The notes beneath the pieces were generated by a model. That model did no database searches. It was not told where the DNA came from and saw nothing but the letters and a program-made list of their open reading frames with translations. From Dillenia suffruticosa (lineage: Eukaryota; Streptophyta; Magnoliopsida; Dilleniales; Dilleniaceae), in assembly GCA_033439265.1 (NCBI GenBank), contig JAVTVX010000008.1:1550001-1614000 (forward strand): 64,000 bases of DNA, in the 5' to 3' direction. Below, one piece after another: positions 48,301 through 59,067 of the stretch. Both the position numbers and the translations under genes were made by a program. Position 1 is the stretch's first letter; the number at the start of each line of letters is the position of its first letter.

Positions 48301-50400
48301 ACAAAAGATGATTGTAGCAGAAATGAAAATATTTAAGTGGATGTGTGGAAAAAATAGAAGAGATAGAGTTAGGGATGAAGAGATTCGTAACAAGTTGGGA
48401 GTTAGTTCAATTGTGAATAAGATACGAGAGTGTCGTCTGAGGTGGTTCGGGCATGTGCAAAGAAGATCCAAAGATGCACCAGTTTGGAGAACCGAGAACT
48501 TAAATATAGGAGAAATAGTAAAATGTAGAGATAGACTGTTGAAAATTTGGATGCAAGTCATTCGTATAGACATAGAAGTTAAAGGTTTAGAAAAAGAAAT
48601 AGTCTTGAATAAGAATAAATGGCATAGAATAATTCGTATAATTTAAATCAATATATTTTAAATATTTATCTATTGATCTATTTATTTATTTTCTTTTTCG
48701 TTTTCTTTATTTTTATTTTTATTTTATTTTTATATATTTTTATTTTTATTTTTCTTCTCTCTATTTTTTTATTTTTTTATTTTTTTTTTCAAATTTGTCT
48801 CTCAAATAGTTGACCCCAAATATTAGAATTAAGGTGTAGTTTGTTTTTGTTGTTGTTGTTGTTTAATGGAATAATGGAAGAAGTGCTGCTCTGGAGCTGG
48901 CCAATTCATCTATCCCGGCAAAACCTGCATATAAGTGTCAACTACAAAGGTATTTTTTGAATAAAGAATAAAAAGTTTGTAGTTTTCCCTTGAACAATTG
49001 GGAGGTGAAGGGGCACATGTGAGATTTCAAATGCAACCTGTGTTGCATAGCAGAATCAGTGCTATGTGTATATATTCATAATTTTTCTTAGGATCTACAT
49101 CAAGATCAAGACTCATTGTTTCATAAAATTTGACCCATTGAAACTAAGAGGAAAATACTCCTTTGATGGTGACCATCCTTGGGAAATGCTTTCAAGAAGA
49201 GAACCACTTGAGATATTTTGCACGTTGGGCTGCTGGAGGGGAGGTCTGGATCACAAAAGAGAGGTTGACTATCTCAGGTCCAAGAATTTCTTGTGAAATT
49301 TTTTCTTTAATCATTATTAAAGATCAGAAACTTAATGGACCTAGACACCATGCCATTTTTAATTTTAAAAAAAGTCAGAGATTGCCAAAACCTCATGAGC
49401 CATTTTGTTTTTGTTTTGTTTGCCTTTTTTTTTCATATGACTGAGATTCAGCTAAGTTATTCATATGGCAAACTCCTGCTATTGCATGGTTTTTAGTGCC
49501 CTGCTACATTTTACTAGCCACATTTCAAAAGTCCTAAATCTCTGGTGGGAGAAATGTTGCTGGAATCAATTTTGGTCCTTATTCTGATGTTTCAACCCTG
49601 AAAATTACGGAGTCTGATTACAAGTTTTATATTTCTATTTTTCAGCTCAGAACACGGTTCAAAAATTCTTTATTGAGGGTCTGAAAGTTTTCCATTTAGT
49701 TGACAACTGGTTGCAGAATCCTTCAAACCTTATCTGGATGTCTTGTAGTGTGTAACTTTGGTAGTGTTAAAGTTTATTGTTTTTGTTCTCTGATGATATG
49801 ACACTTGATGCAGGATTATCATTTTTCTCAATTGCAACGTGAGAGTGAAAAACTTCGGAGTGATATCGAGAAGATGCGTGGTGAACTGAGGTCTTTCCTT
49901 GAAACTTAGATTTGAGAAGTCTCAGCATAAATTTTGCTGGATCTATTTCTTTTCTCTCACAATGTTTTGATCTCTCAAATAAACAGGCATGAGATTGACA
50001 AGGTCACTGCTGGGCAACGTTTGGATTTAAATCTAGAAAGAGGGTAAGCGGACTTTCTTTTCCTGTGAGTGATGTACTTCCTCTCATAGTTTGACTCGCT
50101 GTTCTAAAGTCAATACCTGGTAACACAGGCGCATACGCGATGAGCTAGCTAACCAGAACGCAGAGACCACCAACCTCACTAACAAGCTTGACAGGGTAAG
50201 CTTTAAATTGGGCTTAGTATTTCTGACTCCTAATGAATCTTGAATTTTGTCTTTGACCTTTCTTTGCACAGGAAATTCATGCGTTGAGGGCTCAGGTGGA
50301 AGCAGCAAAATATGATGTGATCAAATATTGCATTGGTACCCTAGTCTCCATTTCCGCGGTTGGTCTTGCTGTGCTTCGCATATTTACCAGCAGTCGTTAG
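42316..50400 (+). CDS. FMP32/CCDC90-type mitochondrial coiled-coil protein, 237 aa
   Basis: Seven exons in phase: 42316-42507, 42642-42773, 42928-42987, 49814-49890, 49987-50043, 50129-50195, 50272-50400. The N-terminus MAGAIACKRAIQSGTSSGLR is rich in basic and hydroxylated residues, as in mitochondrial presequences. The core (FLVDTLALVRRLEAKGVPSQ, EAITSAITEVLNDSLENVAQ) and a long coiled coil (EKLRSDIEKMRGELRHEIDK) match the DUF1640 family of yeast FMP32 and animal CCDC90/MCUR1. A C-terminal membrane helix (IKYCIGTLVSISAVGLAVLR) ends three residues before the stop. Inner-membrane location is expected; animal members affect calcium uptake and respiratory assembly, while the plant role is unproved. 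The ATG at 42316 is the first one in the frame. Intron 3 is 6.8 kb because of a LINE insertion; the neighbouring exons show no damage. Confidence 0.93.
46180..48882 (+). mobile_element. 5'-truncated, decayed LINE with 17-bp target duplication
   Basis: The body runs 46197-48865, flanked by identical 17-bp copies of ATGGAATAATGGAAGAA (46180-46196, 48866-48882). In order it holds an endonuclease part (FIGGDLNGHVG, SQIDFFLTRR, 46200-46640), reverse transcriptase parts (QNQFGFISEKSITEAIYLLR, VFIDLEKAYDRV, 47430-47950) and a C-terminal region (RLRWFGHVQRRS, 48310-48640), then a TTG-repeat tail. Stops and frameshifts split it. The catalytic FADD box reads FANN. It sits sense-wise in intron 3 of the FMP32-like gene and is not functional. 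Confidence 0.9.
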
Positions 50401-52384
50401 ACACTCAAAATATGACGACACAGATTCGAAAATTACAGTAACTCTTTCGTGGTCACTGGTTGCTCAAAGTACCAAAATAGGTGGCAATGCGGTAGTGGTC
50501 ATTTTTTGTCCTGGTCTGATAACGGGTGAAAACCGCTAGACCAGTACGATTGTATTTGATTCACTTGGAATGTGCGTAATTTTCATTGCACAATGTTATT
50601 GTCGTTAACAGATTAGGCCCTTTTTTTGGGACTCTTTAACCTCTTAAGACCATCTTGTATTTTTTGAAGTACAACCAAGTTAACTTCACAAAAGGTCAAC
50701 TTAACTTGCAAGCAAAAGTGAAAGCAAGGGGTTGACCTGCACTTCAACCGTTCAACAGATCAACTGGACAAAACATCAGACGACTTGGAAGTAAAAACAG
50801 ATCAGACCTGTGAAAATAGTAGGTTTATTTGCACTTCAACCATCACCATCAATATGAGGACATAATCAAAAATCAGAGAAAGAAGTCCACTTACCAAAAG
50901 GATAAGTCTGACATGAAGAAAAAACAGGTCGACTTGTAAAAGCAAGAGATTGAGCTGCACTTGTCCTAGAATTCTAGTCGTTAGAAAGCAACAAGTTGAC
51001 TTACAAAGATAACAAGTCGTTCTCAGAAGACAATTGGTCGACCAGAAAGAAGGTAACAGATTGACTTGTTGTGTGTAACGGCTAGAATTCTAGCCATCAG
51101 AAGAGAACATCTTCTGTCCAGTGGTCTCTTTCTCTTACAAATAAATCTCTCCTCCCAAAATTATAAGCAAGCAAGAAAAGACAATATTCTCTCTTGCAGT
51201 TAGCTCTCTTCCTTGTAACAACTCTCTTCCTTGTAACTTTTGTCAAGTGATTACTTCCCTCTTACAAAGCATTCTTCTTCGATCAATAAAAAAGTATATT
51301 CTTTCCTTCAATCTCTCTGTCCTCTTGATAAATAAAAGTATATTCTTTCAATCAACATTTTCCTCTAAGATTCTCAATTTAGTTCTCTCTCCACAACTAA
51401 GTTAAACCCATACCAAACATCCCAAACCGATCTCTCTCCTTCTCTCTTACATTCAGCCGTTGTCATTGGAGTTCCTTGGCCTTCCCCTGGCAGCTTTGAC
51501 GGTCTCAACAGCTAGTAAACCTCATCGTCGCGTCGTGTCTGATATCATTCGAGCCAGGTGAGTCTCTTTTCCTCCTTATAGCTTCAGTTCTGTGGATCTA
51601 ACTTTTTTTGACACCCCATATGTCGAGGTCTTGGTGGTTTCACGAGATAGCCGATGAGGTTATCTCATGAAAAGTTGGAGTCCACCCATATGTCGAGGAG
51701 GGTGGTTTCCTGAGAAAGCCCGATGGGGTTGGCCCGTGGTACTAAGGTCCACCAAGCACTGTCTCCACCGGCGAGGGTTGACTTGTTGACTGTTTTTAAA
51801 AGTTTCTCACTAAATACATTGATTTCGGGGTGGGTGATATATGGACAACTTTGTCTTTTTTTTTTTTTATTCGGAAAAGACTACATTAGAATTTGAATAT
51901 GAGATAAAAAACTTAAGTCCCTACAAATTATTGATACATAATATAGAATATAAAATACTAATCTAATAAAAAAGAATTGTCCTTTTAGTATAGATTTTTT
52001 GGTTCTATAGATAACACATGCTCGTCTTAATATGTGATAGGAATTTGCAAGGAATTGCAAGATATAGGTCAAGACATGAAGGATATTTAAGCTACATATA
52101 CTAAGAATTCTGAATATAATATATCCCCGCTTTTATATTGTAGTAATTGTGAGGAGATTAATAATTTCACAAAATATCCAAGCTGCGGTCCTAATTTAAG
52201 TCATTTTATATTCACCCACAACATATACAAATGCTACCATATGATTATATTGCAACTTTAGTAATCAATATGCAGTTTCTAATTAGTTTAGGCATCCACT
52301 TTATTTTGCAGTGATTGTTAAACGATCTCAGATAAAGAGCACTCTACACTTGCACTCTATTCCTAGAAGACTCAAGAGGGTGAA
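50401..52384. other. Intergenic: 3' flank, possible LTR-like relic, NLR promoter region
   Basis: 50401 to about 50660 is 3' flank, of which 50570-50668 recurs at 57645-57747. About 50670-51600 is rich in short GTCGACTTG/CAAGTCGAC-like words, followed by a run like an LTR R-U5 end (CTCTTGCAGTTAGCTCTC, GATCAATAAA). No TG..CA ends were fixed, so this is only a suspicion. The resistance-gene promoter must lie in 51800-52384. Confidence 0.35.
51617..51752 (+). repeat. Imperfect tandem repeat, 70-bp period
   Basis: CATATGTCGAGG at 51617 and 51687 opens two units that share GGTGGTTTC, a GATGGGGTTG/GATGAGGTTA core and AGTCCACC/GGTCCACC ends. Confidence 0.65.
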
Positions 52385-55018
52385 ATGGATGGTGCTATTA
52401 TTTCGTTCGTAGTTCAAAAGCTGGGTGACTTTCTCATTGCAAAAGCAAAACTACTGGGCAGTGTCAAAAGTGAAGTTGAATGGCTTCAGAGGGAGTTAAA
52501 ATTGATGCAAGGTTTCCTAGAAGATGCAGAAGGAAAGCGAGATACCAATAAAAGTGCTCACCAGTGGTTGTTGCAGATCAGAGACATTGCTTACGATGTT
52601 GAAGATGTTCTTGACGACTTCATCCTCAAAGTTGAAAAGGACATAGACAATGAGACATGCTCTCCGCTAAAGGGACTATTAGCTTTCATAAGAAAATGTT
52701 TTGGTCAGCCACAAAAATCAATCACTCTAAATTACACGAGGAAGGAGATAGGAAAATTGAAAGTAAGAATTGAAGAGATATCACGCCAGCGAGAAACGTA
52801 TGGGATTGAATGCAAAGTTCAAGATGAAGGAAAAAGTGATCCCTCAAGTGTCAGATTGAGACAGCTGAGGAGAACTACCTCATACATGATTGATGAGGTC
52901 GTAGGCTTCAACGATGATGCTGAATTGTTGCTTGCTAAACTTCTACGTGAAGAGCCACATCGTTGGGTGATTTCCATCTTTGGTATGGGCGGCTTAGGCA
53001 AGACCACTCTTGCCAGGAAACTGTACCATTCCAAAGCTATCCAAGACAAATTCTCTTGCTTTGGTTGGGTTTGTGTCTCAGAAGATTACGACACTAAGGA
53101 TCTTCTTCAGAGACTCATAAAATCTTTCAAGACTGTCACTAAAGAAGAGATGGAGAACTTGACTTCGAAAGAGGATCTAGAACGGTATCTTCGCAATATT
53201 CTAGCTGATCAACAGTACTTGGCTGTCATTGATGATGTGTGGCACTTGGAAGCCTGGGAAAGCTTGAAAAGAGCCTTGCCTGACAACAAGAATGGCAGCA
53301 GAGTCATTATCACCACGCGCAACAAGTTTATTGCAGAACATCTTGATGAGAGAACCTATAGTCATGCACTGCGATTTCTAAATCCAGAGGAGAGTTGGGA
53401 ACTCTTTTGCAAGAAGTTTCCAAATAGAAGCATAGTCGATGGAGAAAACAATTTGAAGATCGCAGAAGAGATGGTGGGAAAATGTGGTGGCTTGCCACTT
53501 GCAATCATTGTTCTGGGTGGTCTACTGTCATCGAAGACGCCCCTCGAGTGGCGTAGAATTCGGGAACACATTTGGAGGAACTTGAAAGAAAATGATCCAA
53601 CTCACGTCAAGCTCGTACTCACTTTAAGTTTCATGGATTTGCCTTATTATCTCAAGCCATGCTTTCTCTACCTCGGTCTTTATCCTGAGGACTACTTGGT
53701 TAAAGCAGAGTCGCTCTGCCGAATATGGGTGGCGGAAGGTTTCATTAAGCCAAGATCGGACGAGGATGAAACATTGGAGGAGACAGCTGAAGACTATTTG
53801 CATCAGCTGATAGACAGAAGCTTGATTCAAGTAGCTCAGACAGGTGGGAGACGAGTAACAGGATGCCGAGTTCATGATCTATTACGGGATCTTGCAATCG
53901 AAAAGGCAAGGGACCTCAATTTTCTTCACATTTTTAAGGGATCATCAGATTTAACTCTCCAATCTGATGCATTCGTATTGTGTCGACGGCACACTTTACA
54001 TGGTGACAGTGACGCCGGAAGGTATTTATCCTTGGACTCCTTGAATCACAAACTTCGCTCACTCGTCGTTTTTAGTGTTTCAGATGATTTCCCAGTGGCT
54101 GTCACCAGACTCAAATTTTTAAGGGTCCTAGAATTTTGTTTGCTTCCTAATGAAACTATACCAGATGAAATAGGAAACCTGATTCACTTGAGGTACCTGA
54201 GGCTAAGTGTTTTTTTTGAAGTTATGGTTTTACCATCATCTATTGTCAACTTGCGCAATTTACAAACGCTGGATTTCTCTCACGCCGAGTTGTCGGTGGC
54301 TCTCCCAAAAAATTTTTCTAATATGAAGAAGTTGAGGCACTTGATTGGAACTTTTGAAGCCGCACATTTGCAAGGGTTAGAGAGACTAACGGATCTTCAG
54401 ACTCTCAAATATGTTCACTATGAATCATGGATCTGTTGTAATCCACAAAAATTAGCCAATCTTCGAGATTTGGGTATCAGAGCTCACTTCCCGAGGGATA
54501 TGGCAATCACTCTGGACTCCATTGCTGCCCTTCAAAAGCTGCAGTCTTTGGCACTGTCTGCTGATTATTGGACAATTTTCCCGAGTCTACAACCACTTTC
54601 TGGCTTGCCACATCTGCAACGTTTGTTTATTAGTGGACTAATTGCAGAGGAGGGTATAACAGGATCAGGAGATCAGGCAACATTTCCGAAACTCAACTGC
54701 CTTGCCTTAGAATACTCTGGGCTTGGAAACGTCTCATTGACTAATCTATCCAAGTTAATGCCTAACCTCATCTCTCTCGAGTTAGGTGTGGGATCTTATA
54801 CAGGCACAACATTGCATTTCAGAAAAAACTGTTTTCCTCAACTTGAATTTCTCAGGCTTGTTTTGTTAAAAAATCTTTTAGAGTGGGAAGTGGAGGAAGG
54901 AGCCATGCTTATGCTCAGGGGTCTTAGGGTTGATGATTGTGATAAGCTCAGGGAAATTCCTCAGAGGTTGCACTCTGTCCCTGTTGCACCTGTTTCAGAA
55001 TTTCAGTGGGCTGAATAA
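52385..55018 (+). CDS. CC-NBS-LRR disease resistance protein (RPP8/RPP13-like), 877 aa
   Basis: Single intact exon. Coiled-coil Rx-type N-terminus with the EDVID-like DVEDVLDDF at 71-79; P-loop GMGGLGKTT at 200-208; kinase-2 LAVIDDVW at 279-286; RNBS-B GSRVIITTRNK at 304-314; GLPL motif CGGLPLAI at 367-374; RNBS-D CFLYLGLYPEDY at 426-437; MHD-type VHDLLRDLA at 497-505; then about 12 irregular LRRs to the end. Length and lack of introns match the RPP8/RPP13 and At1g50180-like clade. The product is an intracellular immune receptor that should bind ADP/ATP and sense effectors; the recognised pathogen is unknown. All nucleotide-binding residues look present. The last 90 codons and 3' flank recur as a relic at 58.1 and 62.9 kb. 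Confidence 0.96.
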   Translation: MDGAIISFVVQKLGDFLIAKAKLLGSVKSEVEWLQRELKLMQGFLEDAEGKRDTNKSAHQWLLQIRDIAYDVEDVLDDFILKVEKDIDNETCSPLKGLLAFIRKCFGQPQKSITLNYTRKEIGKLKVRIEEISRQRETYGIECKVQDEGKSDPSSVRLRQLRRTTSYMIDEVVGFNDDAELLLAKLLREEPHRWVISIFGMGGLGKTTLARKLYHSKAIQDKFSCFGWVCVSEDYDTKDLLQRLIKSFKTVTKEEMENLTSKEDLERYLRNILADQQYLAVIDDVWHLEAWESLKRALPDNKNGSRVIITTRNKFIAEHLDERTYSHALRFLNPEESWELFCKKFPNRSIVDGENNLKIAEEMVGKCGGLPLAIIVLGGLLSSKTPLEWRRIREHIWRNLKENDPTHVKLVLTLSFMDLPYYLKPCFLYLGLYPEDYLVKAESLCRIWVAEGFIKPRSDEDETLEETAEDYLHQLIDRSLIQVAQTGGRRVTGCRVHDLLRDLAIEKARDLNFLHIFKGSSDLTLQSDAFVLCRRHTLHGDSDAGRYLSLDSLNHKLRSLVVFSVSDDFPVAVTRLKFLRVLEFCLLPNETIPDEIGNLIHLRYLRLSVFFEVMVLPSSIVNLRNLQTLDFSHAELSVALPKNFSNMKKLRHLIGTFEAAHLQGLERLTDLQTLKYVHYESWICCNPQKLANLRDLGIRAHFPRDMAITLDSIAALQKLQSLALSADYWTIFPSLQPLSGLPHLQRLFISGLIAEEGITGSGDQATFPKLNCLALEYSGLGNVSLTNLSKLMPNLISLELGVGSYTGTTLHFRKNCFPQLEFLRLVLLKNLLEWEVEEGAMLMLRGLRVDDCDKLREIPQRLHSVPVAPVSEFQWAE

Positions 55019-57400
55019 TTTGAGAGGCAAATCGGGTTTTACTTCTCTCTCTCTTATATCTCAGCGCTCTCATATGTAATGTGTTTATGTGATGAGTTGG
55101 TTGAGTGAGTGTAGTTGTGGATGGTGGACCCATTGCTCTGCTTTGATCAGATTGAGCTTAATAAATATATTCATATCTCATTCTAATAAATTATATTAAT
55201 TATGTGATGTGATGACCCATATACTGGTCTTACCAAACACATTTAATCACAATCAATCTCAGCTTACATCCTTTCTCAAGCAATTTACTTCTGTTTTGGT
55301 CTCTTGCTACCTCAGGCCCATCATTCCTTCAAGACATAGGCCAATAAGCCCAAAGAAAAACAAATTGTTTCTTCTAGTTTTTTGTTTGTTCCTTTTTTTT
55401 TTTTTTTTTTTTTTTCTGCTCTCACCCTTTGTATTCGGAGTCATGTCCGATAAATTGTTACATCTAGATTTTACATTATATTCTGTTGTCTCAAAAAACA
55501 CGAAACATTTGAGAATATGCTATATCACCTACACTTGTGATACTCGCCCATAAACAAAAAATTGAAAAGAAGAAAAAAAAAAAAATGATTTACAGACTAA
55601 TGGTCTTGATTGCTTCGCATTTGCAGTATTAAGCAAAGCAGGTCCTATCAACTAGTTGCTGTCTGGATTTCTGTGACTCAACTTCAAATTTTTGTTGGCT
55701 CCTTCTCTCCGGCTATTATTTCCCCCCCCCCCCCCACAAAAAATGTGTGAATAGAAAATTCCCACCTTATAAGTTAAGTTGCACGGAAATAAAAACGAAT
55801 ACAAAACAATAAAGGAAACGGTACTTTATAAGAATATAGGTAAACAAAAACATAGAGAAACGCATAAATATAAAAATATAAGAATTATTATGTAAATATT
55901 AATTATTTGATAAAAATAATAAAATGATCATACTTTATAATAAGAATATAAAATAATTAAATAAGTAAATATTAATAATAGAACTAATAATATAAAAAAT
56001 AAAAATTATAATTAAATAAGTAAATAATTGATTGAATAGGAAAAATGTATAAATATTAAAAAATAAAAATTTTTGTATAAATATTAATTAACTTAGTGTG
56101 TTGAGACATTTCAAAATTGAAAAATATTATTATTGAGAAATTTCTGTATATCAAAAATTATGAATAAAATTTTTAACCCGCTTAACATTTCAAACTTTAA
56201 TTAAGCGAGACAAGGCCTCTATTAGGACTTGATGTGCTGATTTGCGAGGCTTGAGAAGAAAAAAAGAAAAAATAAAAATGTTTATTAGGCATGAGAAATA
56301 AGTCTATCCCCATCTCTCATTACACAATTGAGCATGCATGGGCGCCAACCAGTGGTTATGAGCCACGACTCGGAAGTCGTCCTCCTATTCCATCTCTCTA
56401 TTAAAAAATATATATATATATATATCTTAAATCTCTCTCTCTCTCTCCCTCTCTCTACCCGACATAATTGAAATATGTTGGCCCTTTCAACGGCAACAAT
56501 AAACCACAAAACCATTTTTGAACCTTTTGGGGGGGGGGGGGGGTGGTGGAGACTTTGAATTAATCCCTAAAAAAGTTTGAATTAATCAAAAGATAATCCT
56601 AATGAAAAGAAAAAAAGAAATAGAATTTTATTTTCACTTAATTAATTATCGACAAAAATTACAAATAACTCTAGTAATTTTAAAACTATTTTAAAATAAA
56701 ATTTTAAATAATGATTACTCTCAAAACTTTTTAAATAGATTTTAAGATGCCACATTAATGAGCAATATTAAACTTCTGTATTTGGTCCTTTCGATTTGTT
56801 TTTCTCAAGAAATTCAAAAGTTGTACATTGACCCACCGAAGAGAAAAATGCGGGCAGTATGAGAGAAAACACCATAGATGTTATAAAAATTCTAAATCAT
56901 ATATAGTCGGAGTCATAAATATCTCATCATTACAATTTATAATCATATGTATATATATTTGATGTGGACATAATGGGGATTTGTTTATACCCCATCTCTC
57001 AAATTTAAAGTTTATATTTGGTTTCGTATTTGTTTGCGTTTCAGGATAGAACCTCCTACCCTTATACCTGACTCGGGTGGTATGAACTCCAAACTACTCC
57101 CTTAAAAATATGAAACCCGGTTCATAGTAGAAACCTGGTGGCCTAAAAATGGAAACATATTTTCATATTTCATTTTCAACAAAAATACCCGGCAAACTAC
57201 TGATCATGAACTTTTCGGGTTCATTCCAAGCCGTTGGGTTGCAACCAATGGTCCCCAAGTTGATCATAATCCTTGATTGACCATTATTCTTGAGGGCCGA
57301 TAGAGATCAAGCCGTGGGATGAAAAAGAAAGGACTATGTGCTGGCTTTGAAAAATGCATGAGAAGGTGCATGCCTTCCCATTGATAGAATTTAAAAGAGT
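55019..57400. other. NLR 3' flank and intergenic DNA
   Basis: 55019 to about 55200 is 3' UTR. The remainder is AT-rich with no gene. It includes poly-T near 55397, a poly-C run near 55721-55734 and a poly-G run near 56529-56543, which could be hard to assemble. Confidence 0.5.
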
Positions 57401-57401
57401 G

Positions 57402-57640
57402 ACATATGCATCTTTTTTTTTTTTTTTTTTTTTTTTTTGATACTATGACTAGGCCACCAACCTAGTATCCGGGGTTTTTTCTTGACTAATTTGGGTCGAC
57501 CTCTTATAGGGCCCAATTGATAGGGCATGTCTCCCGACGCTGATTTTTCTGTTTCTATGGGAATCGAACTCCCGATCATGATTAAAAGGCGTCAGTCCCC
57601 GAACCAACTGAACCATCATACGTCGGTAACATATGCATCT
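57402..57640 (-). mobile_element. tRNA-derived SINE with 12-bp target duplication
   Basis: The body is about 57414-57628, read on the minus strand. It begins with a tRNA-like head: a box A-like TGGTTCAGTTGGTTCGGG and a box B GGGAGTTCGATTCCC about 35 bases apart, both RNA polymerase III promoter elements. A unique body follows and ends in a poly-A tail (poly-T at about 57413-57439 on the plus strand). Both sides carry ACATATGCATCT (57402-57413, 57629-57640). All SINE hallmarks are present. Confidence 0.88.
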
Positions 57641-57644
57641 CTTT

Positions 57645-57747
57645 AGAATGTGCATAATTTTCATTGCATAGTGTTATTGTCATTAACACATTAGGCCTTT
57701 TTTTTTTTTTTGACTCTTTAACCTCTTAAGACCATCTTGTATTTTTT
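57645..57747 (+). repeat. Duplicate of the FMP32-like gene's 3' flank
   Basis: AATGTGCATAATTTTCATTG and CTCTTTAACCTCTTAAGACC, then CATCTTGTATTTTTTG, match 50570-50668 almost base for base. It marks the left part of a duplicated segment that also includes the NLR relic. Confidence 0.85.
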
Positions 57748-58121
57748 GGCCTAAAAAGGTAAAAGTTAAATGTTATTGTTGTTTGCCTTAGTTCCCTCTC
57801 CAAAACCATTGCTACACACTGTGCCCTTTTTCTTTGGGGGGAAGGGGGGGCGTTTGTATGGATGGTCCTACCATGAAGTTCTTCCCGTTGGCATATGATA
57901 TGTCTACTAACAAAAACCTTACAATCATGCTCGGTGGTAATAATGTACAAATTCCCCTGTAAATCCATTGACATTTGATTTCCCTAAAATCCATGGATAG
58001 GATATTTTTGAGGAGAGATTCAAGTCTATCTATGCTTGGGTGCAAGGAGAAAAAGGAACCAAGATAATAATTTTGATGGTGGTGTTGTGCAGCCCAGTTA
58101 GCTTGTTCTGCCTTCTAAGTT
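57748..58121. other. Intergenic, nothing recognised
   Basis: Between the duplicated flank and the NLR relic. No coding similarity found in either strand. Confidence 0.4.
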
Positions 58122-58270
58122 GGCTTGGCTAGTCTCACCATGTTAATGCCTAACCTCATCTATCTCAGTGTTAGGTGTAAGATCTTATGGTGCGTTTCGG
58201 AAAAAAAAAACTATTTTCCTCAACTTGGAATTCCACAGGCTTCATCGGTTATATGATGTGAGGGAGAGGG
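58122..58270 (+). pseudogene. NLR relic, left part (LRR end), before the Copia insertion
   Basis: TTAATGCCTAACCTCATCT, GATCTTATG and TTTTCCTCAACTTG match 54757-54860 of the intact resistance gene, with gaps and frame loss. It continues after the retrotransposon at 62913. Confidence 0.85.
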
Positions 58271-58551
58271 TGTTGAGAATTAAACCAAAATTTATGATGG
58301 CTTTTAGACTCCCTAGATAATACCTCCAAGTTTTCCTAAGTGTCTCTTAGTTATTTGAATTTCTTTTATGTTTTTCAAGAATAGCTTTTAGGATTCTGAA
58401 ATTGCATTAATAAGGATTGATATAAAACTATAGTTGTTTGAAGTGATTATGTACTACAAAAAAAAAACGTGAGAAACAAAAGGTGTAAGATTTTTATTCT
58501 CTTGCTTAGCCATCTTGCATTCCCCACCATTATTTTATTTTTTTTTCAACA
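58271..58551 (+). repeat. Left LTR
   Basis: 281 bp with TG..CA ends and a TATAAAAC at 58421. Identical to the right LTR. Confidence 0.97.
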
Positions 58552-58554
58552 AAG

Positions 58555-58566
58555 TGGTATCAGAGC
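58555..58566 (+). promoter_or_regulatory. Primer-binding site, tRNA-iMet type
   Basis: TGGTATCAGAGC three bases after the left LTR, the usual plant Copia primer site. Confidence 0.93.
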
Positions 58567-58576
58567 TTGAAAAAAA

Positions 58577-59050
58577 ATGTCAAATGGAGTATTGTCATTT
58601 CCAGTTCCTCGTCTCACCAAAGATAACTATGAAAATTGGTCCATCCAAATGAAAGCTTTGCTCGGCTCTCAAGAATGTTGGGAGGTCGTAGAAAGAGGCC
58701 ATGTTGAGCCTGATGATGAAGCAGCCATCACTGCAGCACAAAGACAAGCTCTTAGAGAGTCCAGAAAAAAGGACAAAAAGGCTCTCTTTCTTATTTACCA
58801 AGGTATTGATGAAGGTGCTTTTGAGAAGATTGCTCGTGCCACCACTTCTAAAGAGGCATGGGATATTCTTCATAATGCATACAGAGGCGCAGTCAGAGTA
58901 AAAAAAATTCGCCTTCAAACACTTAGGGGCGAATTTGAATCTCTTAAAATGAAGGACGATGAATCTGTTGCTGACTATTTCACAAGAGTTATGGCTATTA
59001 TGAATCAGCTACGCAGAAATGGCGAGACATTGGAGATACTCGAGTTGTAG
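58577..59050 (+). pseudogene. Copia gag region, broken by a one-base frameshift
   Basis: 157 codons of a UBN2-type gag (VPRLTKDNYENWSIQMKALL, DEAFEKI-like and KEAWDIL parts) end early at TAG. The family reading continues in another frame directly afterwards (from about 59036 into the frame starting 59068), so a single base appears lost near 59033. The full-length frame is therefore interrupted as sequenced. Confidence 0.9.
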
Positions 59051-59067
59051 AAAAAATTCTACGGTCT

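Noticed and set aside
57550..57626. tRNA gene on the minus strand
   Set aside because: Box A and box B are present but no full cloverleaf; poly-A tail and target duplication show it is the head of a SINE.
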